Shown here piece after piece: positions 60,255-64,000 of a stretch of DNA of 64,000 nucleotides. Each line of letters starts with the position of its first letter. Positions within the stretch are counted from its first letter, which is position 1. The stretch spans positions 3,658,001 to 3,722,000 of the forward strand of contig NZ_CP081943.1 of assembly GCF_020423045.1 (NCBI RefSeq). The letters are read 5' to 3'. The DNA comes from Pseudomonas sp. MM213. GTDB lineage: Bacteria; Pseudomonadota; Gammaproteobacteria; Pseudomonadales; Pseudomonadaceae. A program made the position numbers and the translations under genes. The notes below the pieces were generated by a model. The model did not search any database. It was not told the origin of the DNA and was given only the letters and a program-made list of their open reading frames with translations.

Positions 60255-61697
60255 TCAAATCTCCTTGGTCAGGCTGGGGCTGTGGTCGTTTTCGGCGCCA
60301 TCATCGTCAGCCGCAGACAGGGGACGCGCCGGTGTGCGTTTCTGGCCGGGACCACCGTCGTTGGTTTCCTTGCCTTCGTCGATCTTCGGCCCTTTGCGCA
60401 CCAGGCGCATCATGTAGCCCAGACCGGCACCGAACAGCGCGAAATAGACCACGACGAACAGGATCAGCGTGATGCTCATCTGCATGAAGCTGTGATTGGA
60501 GGACGCATCCGCCGTGCGCATCAGGCCGTAGACGACCCAAGGCTGACGGCCGATTTCAGTGGTAAACCAACCGGCGAGGATCGCGATCAGGCCGGACGGC
60601 CCCATCCACAATGCCAGGTACAGGAACGGTCGCGAGGTATACAGCTTGTCGCTTTTGCGCAGCCACAGGCTCCACAGACCGGTAAAGATCATCAGCATGC
60701 CCAAGCCGACCATGATCCGGAACGACCAGAACACGATGGTCGAATTCGGCCGGTCTTCCGGCGGGAACTCCTTGAGCGCCGGCACCTGTTTGTCCAGCGA
60801 GTGCGTGAGGATCAGGCTGCCCAGGTACGGAATCTCGACGGCGAACTTGGTCCTCTCTTCTTTCATGTCCGGCCAGCCGAACAGGATCAGCGGGGTCGGT
60901 TCATCACCGTGGTTTTCCCAGTGGCCTTCGATCGCGGCGATTTTCGCCGGTTGATGCTTCAACGTATTGAGACCGTGGAAGTCACCGATGACCGCCTGAA
61001 TCGGCGCGACGATCAAGGCCATCCACATGGCCATCGAGAGCATGGTACGGATCGCCGGGTTGTCCTTGCCGCGCAGTAAATGCCAGGCCGCCGAGGAACC
61101 GACGAAGAATGCGGTCGCGACAAACGCGGCCGTCGCCATGTGCATCAGGCGGTACGGGAACGACGGGTTGAAGATCACCGCCAGCCAGTCGGTTGGAATG
61201 ACCTGGCCGTTGACGATTTCGAAGCCCTGCGGGGTCTGCATCCAGCTGTTGGACGCGAGAATCCAGAAGGTCGAGATCAGCGTGCCGATGGCGACCATGA
61301 CCGTGGCGAAGAAGTGCAGATTGCGCCCGACCTTGTTCCAGCCGAACAGCATGACCCCAAGGAAACCGGCTTCAAGGAAGAACGCGGTCAGTACTTCATA
61401 CGTCAGCAACGGCCCGGTGACGGAACCGGCGAAGTCCGAAAAGCGGCTCCAGTTGGTGCCGAACTGATAGGCCATGACCAGCCCGGAGACCACGCCCATG
61501 CCGAAGTTGACGGCAAAGATCTTCGACCAGAAGTGGTACAGATCGCGGTAGGTGTCGTTATTGGTTTTCAGCCACAGGCCTTCGAGTACCGCCAGGTAAC
61601 TCGCCAGACCAATGGTGATGGCCGGGAACAGGATGTGGAACGAGATGGTGAACGCGAACTGAATTCGGGCGAGATCAAGCGCCTCCAAACCGAACAT
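60255..61697 (-). CDS. cioA: Cyanide-insensitive quinol oxidase subunit I (CioA/CydA)
   Basis: Haem-carrying subunit I, 480 residues. Haem ligand His21 (FTISFHILFPAIT), the other b-haem region FPYRLMHMATAA, and GLVMAYQFGTNW are seen. The length is short for CydA and no long Q-loop insert is evident, which fits CioA, the cyanide-tolerant type. A perfect ANR box (61857-61870) lies 160 bp upstream. In P. aeruginosa cioAB is at another locus (PA3930-3929, from memory), so its place here is lineage-specific. Confidence 0.95.
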   Translation of the reverse strand: MFGLEALDLARIQFAFTISFHILFPAITIGLASYLAVLEGLWLKTNNDTYRDLYHFWSKIFAVNFGMGVVSGLVMAYQFGTNWSRFSDFAGSVTGPLLTYEVLTAFFLEAGFLGVMLFGWNKVGRNLHFFATVMVAIGTLISTFWILASNSWMQTPQGFEIVNGQVIPTDWLAVIFNPSFPYRLMHMATAAFVATAFFVGSSAAWHLLRGKDNPAIRTMLSMAMWMALIVAPIQAVIGDFHGLNTLKHQPAKIAAIEGHWENHGDEPTPLILFGWPDMKEERTKFAVEIPYLGSLILTHSLDKQVPALKEFPPEDRPNSTIVFWSFRIMVGLGMLMIFTGLWSLWLRKSDKLYTSRPFLYLALWMGPSGLIAILAGWFTTEIGRQPWVVYGLMRTADASSNHSFMQMSITLILFVVVYFALFGAGLGYMMRLVRKGPKIDEGKETNDGGPGQKRTPARPLSAADDDGAENDHSPSLTKEI

Positions 61698-61856
61698 AAG
61701 TCTTCCTCTGTCAGGTAATACCGGCTGAAGGCTTGCGGCCTACACCCACGGCCCCCACGAATAGGAGTGTGGCGAATTTGAATTCGTTCTTCTTTTTACA
61801 AACATCACACGTAGGGAATTCGGCCATCTGGCCACCAGATCAATTCCGCAAAGGCC

Positions 61857-61870
61857 TTGATCTGGATCAA
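61857..61870. promoter_or_regulatory. ANR/FNR box upstream of cioA
   Basis: TTGATCTGGATCAA, a perfect match to TTGAT-N4-ATCAA. The site is centred about 166 bp before the cioA start. In P. aeruginosa ANR represses cio under low oxygen; here the sign of control cannot be read without the start site. Confidence 0.85.
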
Positions 61871-61973
61871 GCATGGGTAAAAGAGTAGTCCGGTTTTTGG
61901 CGATGGACGGTGTGGTCTTTTGCCGCGTGACAGGTTGCCTCATAGCCACAGTCATAGCTGGCAACACATTCCT

Positions 61974-62060
61974 GTGGGAGCGAGCCTGCTCGCGAAAGCG
62001 GTCTGTCTGTCCCTTATAGGTTGTATGTACCGACGCCTTCGCGAGCAGGCTCGCTCCCAC
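61974..62060. repeat. REP doublet, GTGGGAGCGAGCCTGC class
   Basis: Ends 61974-61996 and 62038-62060, with a 41-nt loop, upstream of the MFS gene. Confidence 0.9.
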
Positions 62061-62177
62061 AGGGGATTTCAGGGATTTCGGGATCGGTGTCTAGCTAACT
62101 AAATTTCCCGTCTCTGCAACTTCTGATTACAGGTTGGTGATAATCTCGGGCCTCCCCTCGCTCAAGATCTGCCTCCG

Positions 62178-63416
62178 ATGCCCAGCCAAGCGCCTTTGCT
62201 GTTACGTCATCACCGCCCTTTCATCGCGTTCTGGCTGGCCCGGGTGTTTACCGCCAGCGGCTTTCAGATGCTCACCGTGGCCATCGGCTGGAACCTCTAT
62301 CAACTGACCGGCAACGTGCTGGATCTGGGCCTGGTCGGCCTGGTGGAATTTGCCCCGCGCGTGCTGTTCATGTTGCACACCGGGCATGTCGCCGACCGCT
62401 ACGACCGGCGCAAAGTCGCGGCGATCTGTCAGTCGCTGCAAGCCTTGATTGCCTTGACCCTGGCGATTGGCGGCGCCACCGGCCATGTCACCCGGGAAAT
62501 GATCTTCATCCTCGCGTTTCTGCTCGGCGCCGCGCGCTCCTTCGAGATGCCGACCACCCAGGCACTGCTGCCAAGTATCGTTCCCTCCGCGCTGTTCCCC
62601 CGCGCCGTCGCCGCTGCACAGTCCGCCCAACAATCGGCGACCATCGTCGCGCCGGCCCTCGGCGGCTTGCTGTATGCCTTTGGCAGCGTCTGGGTCTACG
62701 GCCCGACCGTGATTCTCTATGTGATCGCCTGCCTGCTGATGCTCAACCTGCCTGCGCGGCAAACGCCATTGAACAAAGGCAAGGCCACCCTGGACTCGCT
62801 GCTGGCGGGTATCCGCTTCATTCGCAGCCGACCGGACATTCTCGGGGCGATTTCTCTGGATCTGTTTGCCGTGCTGCTCGGCGGCGCGACGGCCTTGCTG
62901 CCGGTGTTTGCCAAGGACATTCTGCTGACCGGGCCATGGGGCCTGGGCTTGTTGCGTTCGGCTCCGGCAGTGGGCGCGTTGCTGATGTCGCTGTGGCTGG
63001 CGCGGTTCTCCGTGGATCGCAAGGTCGGTCGGGTGATGTTCACCGCCGTCGGTGTATTCGGCGTCGCGACCATTGCGTTCGGCCTGTCCACTTCATTCTG
63101 GTTCTCGCTGGCGGTGCTGGTCGTGTTGGGCGCAGCAGACATGATCAGCATGGTGATCCGCGCGTCCTTCGTGCAACTGGAAACCCCGGATGAAATGCGT
63201 GGCCGGGTCAGCGCCGTCAACGGCCTGTTTATCGGCGCTTCGAACCAGTTGGGCGAATTCGAATCCGGTCTCACCGCCCATTGGTTCGGCACCGTGCCGG
63301 CGGTGGTCATGGGCGGCATCGGCACGCTGGTGGTGACCGGGGTCTGGATCAAACTGTTTCCGACCCTGGCCAACCGGGATCGCATGCATGTGCCTGCGGA
63401 AGAAGCCAAGGTTTGA
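62178..63416 (+). CDS. MFS exporter (MFS_3/EntS-like)
   Basis: Inner-membrane transporter of 412 residues, about 12 TM helices. Motif A between helices 2 and 3 reads GHVADRYDRRKV, and IVAPALGGLLYAFGS follows, as in the EntS/siderophore-exporter branch. A short soluble loop lies near 205. No siderophore or drug genes are close, so the substrate is unknown. Confidence 0.85.
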   Translation: MPSQAPLLLRHHRPFIAFWLARVFTASGFQMLTVAIGWNLYQLTGNVLDLGLVGLVEFAPRVLFMLHTGHVADRYDRRKVAAICQSLQALIALTLAIGGATGHVTREMIFILAFLLGAARSFEMPTTQALLPSIVPSALFPRAVAAAQSAQQSATIVAPALGGLLYAFGSVWVYGPTVILYVIACLLMLNLPARQTPLNKGKATLDSLLAGIRFIRSRPDILGAISLDLFAVLLGGATALLPVFAKDILLTGPWGLGLLRSAPAVGALLMSLWLARFSVDRKVGRVMFTAVGVFGVATIAFGLSTSFWFSLAVLVVLGAADMISMVIRASFVQLETPDEMRGRVSAVNGLFIGASNQLGEFESGLTAHWFGTVPAVVMGGIGTLVVTGVWIKLFPTLANRDRMHVPAEEAKV

Positions 63417-63470
63417 AATACTGAGGCAGAGCACAAATTTGCCGACCAGGTGCAATACATAGATAGTGCA

Positions 63471-63499
63471 TTGAGTGTAATGTAACGCCTTACACTCAA
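63471..63499. promoter_or_regulatory. Operator-like inverted repeat before higBA
   Basis: Perfect 10-bp arms TTGAGTGTAA (63471-63480) and TTACACTCAA (63490-63499) with a 9-bp spacer, ending 3 bp before the toxin ATG. Size and position fit a HigA autorepression site; the toxin gene has no ribosome site upstream. Confidence 0.75.
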
Positions 63500-63502
63500 C
63501 CC

Positions 63503-63781
63503 ATGATCAAATCCTTTCAGCACAAAGGCCTTCGCGGTTTCTATGAAACAGGTTCGACGCGTGGAATCCGGGCAAACCATGCAAAGCGTCTGTCTCGGAT
63601 GCTGCAATTCATGGACCGCGCAATGGCACCGGGTGACCTCGATCTACCGGGATGGCGATTACACCCGCTCAGGGGCGAATTGGCCGAGTTCTGGGCACTG
63701 AGCGTTTCAGGAAACTGGCGGGTTATTTTTCGTTTTATCGGTTCGGATATCGAGTTGGTCGACTATCTGGACTACCACTGA
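63503..63781 (+). CDS. higB: HigB-type toxin (RelE superfamily)
   Basis: Protein of 92 residues that by family cleaves mRNA on the ribosome. Marks: KGLRGFYETGSTRGI, HAKRLSRMLQFMD, GWRLHPLRGELAEFWALSVSG, WRVIFRF, and the C-terminal YLDYH. The toxin-first order with antitoxin 13 bp downstream is typical of higBA, not relBE. Almost leaderless: the operator repeat leaves no room for a normal ribosome site. Confidence 0.9.
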   Translation: MIKSFQHKGLRGFYETGSTRGIRANHAKRLSRMLQFMDRAMAPGDLDLPGWRLHPLRGELAEFWALSVSGNWRVIFRFIGSDIELVDYLDYH

Positions 63782-63794
63782 CAGGAGGCAGGAC

Positions 63795-64000
63795 ATGCCC
63801 TTGCACAACCCGCCACACCCTGGCGAAACACTGTTGATGGACGTCCTGCCCGAACTGGGCATCAGCGTGACGGAACTTGCCCGGCATTTGGGGTTTGCAC
63901 GCCCTCACCTTTCGCGGGTGCTGCATGGCCATGCGCCGATCAGTCCAGACCTGGCAGTCCGTCTGGAGCGGGCCGGAATTGGTAAGGCGCGGATGTGGCT
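63795..64000 (+). CDS. higA: HigA-type antitoxin, N-terminal part (cut by window end)
   Basis: Incomplete: 68 codons visible. An Xre-type HTH is present (VTELARHLGFARPHLSRVLH followed by ISPDLAVRLERA). The start MPLHNPPHPGETLL is the common HigA beginning. GGAGGCAGG ribosome site. It should neutralise HigB and repress the operon through the repeat at 63471-63499. Confidence 0.92.
   Translation, partial: MPLHNPPHPGETLLMDVLPELGISVTELARHLGFARPHLSRVLHGHAPISPDLAVRLERAGIGKARMW

Larger units (their letters stand above)
61698..62177. other. Intergenic region between cioA and the MFS gene
   Basis: 480 bp with the cioA leader, an ANR box, a second half-site ATCAA (61839-61843) and a REP doublet. No gene seen. 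Confidence 0.8.

Overview
The window is chromosomal DNA from a Pseudomonas of the fluorescens lineage. The evidence is gene order as much as protein identity: from pilS to ispB and on through the Lon-like protease, gdhA, morA, glyA, cobW, cstA, mapZ, radA and mscL, it follows (from memory) the P. aeruginosa PAO1 order from about PA4546 to PA4615. The GC-rich third positions and the many REP palindromes ending in GTAGGAGC or GTGGGAGC also fit. No tRNA, rRNA, CRISPR array, prophage, integrase or transposase gene was seen.

Regions. 1-2.4 kb: the pilS (5' end missing) and pilR two-component system. 2.5-10 kb: thiO, then a minor-pilin operon transcribed leftward (fimU-pilV-pilW-pilX-pilY1-pilE) with a divergent fimT-like gene. 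10-18 kb: a leftward housekeeping block, murJ and then ribF-ileS-lspA-fkpB-ispH, with rpsT divergent from murJ. 18-24 kb: a YwqK/MORN-like repeat protein of unknown function, creA, proB, cgtA, rpmA and rplU, with ispB divergent from rplU. 25-38 kb: mostly small envelope or uncharacterised genes (YjdM-like, an iron-box small protein, FKBP, DUF6482-like, UPF0114, two lipoproteins, DUF3015, DUF4105, a Gre-like factor), the Lon-like protease and gdhA. 38-50 kb: ettA, morA, glyA, a dicarboxylate symporter with two GntR-type regulators, and cobW. 50-57 kb: ybdD-cstA, mapZ, radA, mscL and fpr. 57-64 kb: a LuxR solo, rlmG, the cioAB operon with a DUF2474 gene, an MFS exporter, and a higBA module cut by the right edge.

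How the genes work together. PilS/PilR and the minor pilins with PilY1 belong to type IV pilus regulation and tip assembly. MorA (GGDEF plus EAL) and MapZ (PilZ) are synthesis/degradation and receptor elements of c-di-GMP signalling, which also governs surface behaviour. RibF, IleS, LspA, FkpB, IspH and MurJ serve cofactor supply, translation, lipoprotein maturation, isoprenoids and the cell wall. CioA/CioB is a low-oxygen or cyanide-tolerant quinol oxidase with a perfect ANR-type box upstream.

No complete novel defence or biosynthetic system is visible. The best leads are a hairpin covering the pilX stop and pilY1 start, two identical 61-bp REP doublets bracketing glyA-dctA-gntR-gntR, unusually long REP stems, a LuxR solo lacking a conserved ligand-pocket Trp, a Fur-like box before a small conserved gene, a Gre factor without the catalytic tip, and a 677-residue repeat protein lying between conserved housekeeping genes.
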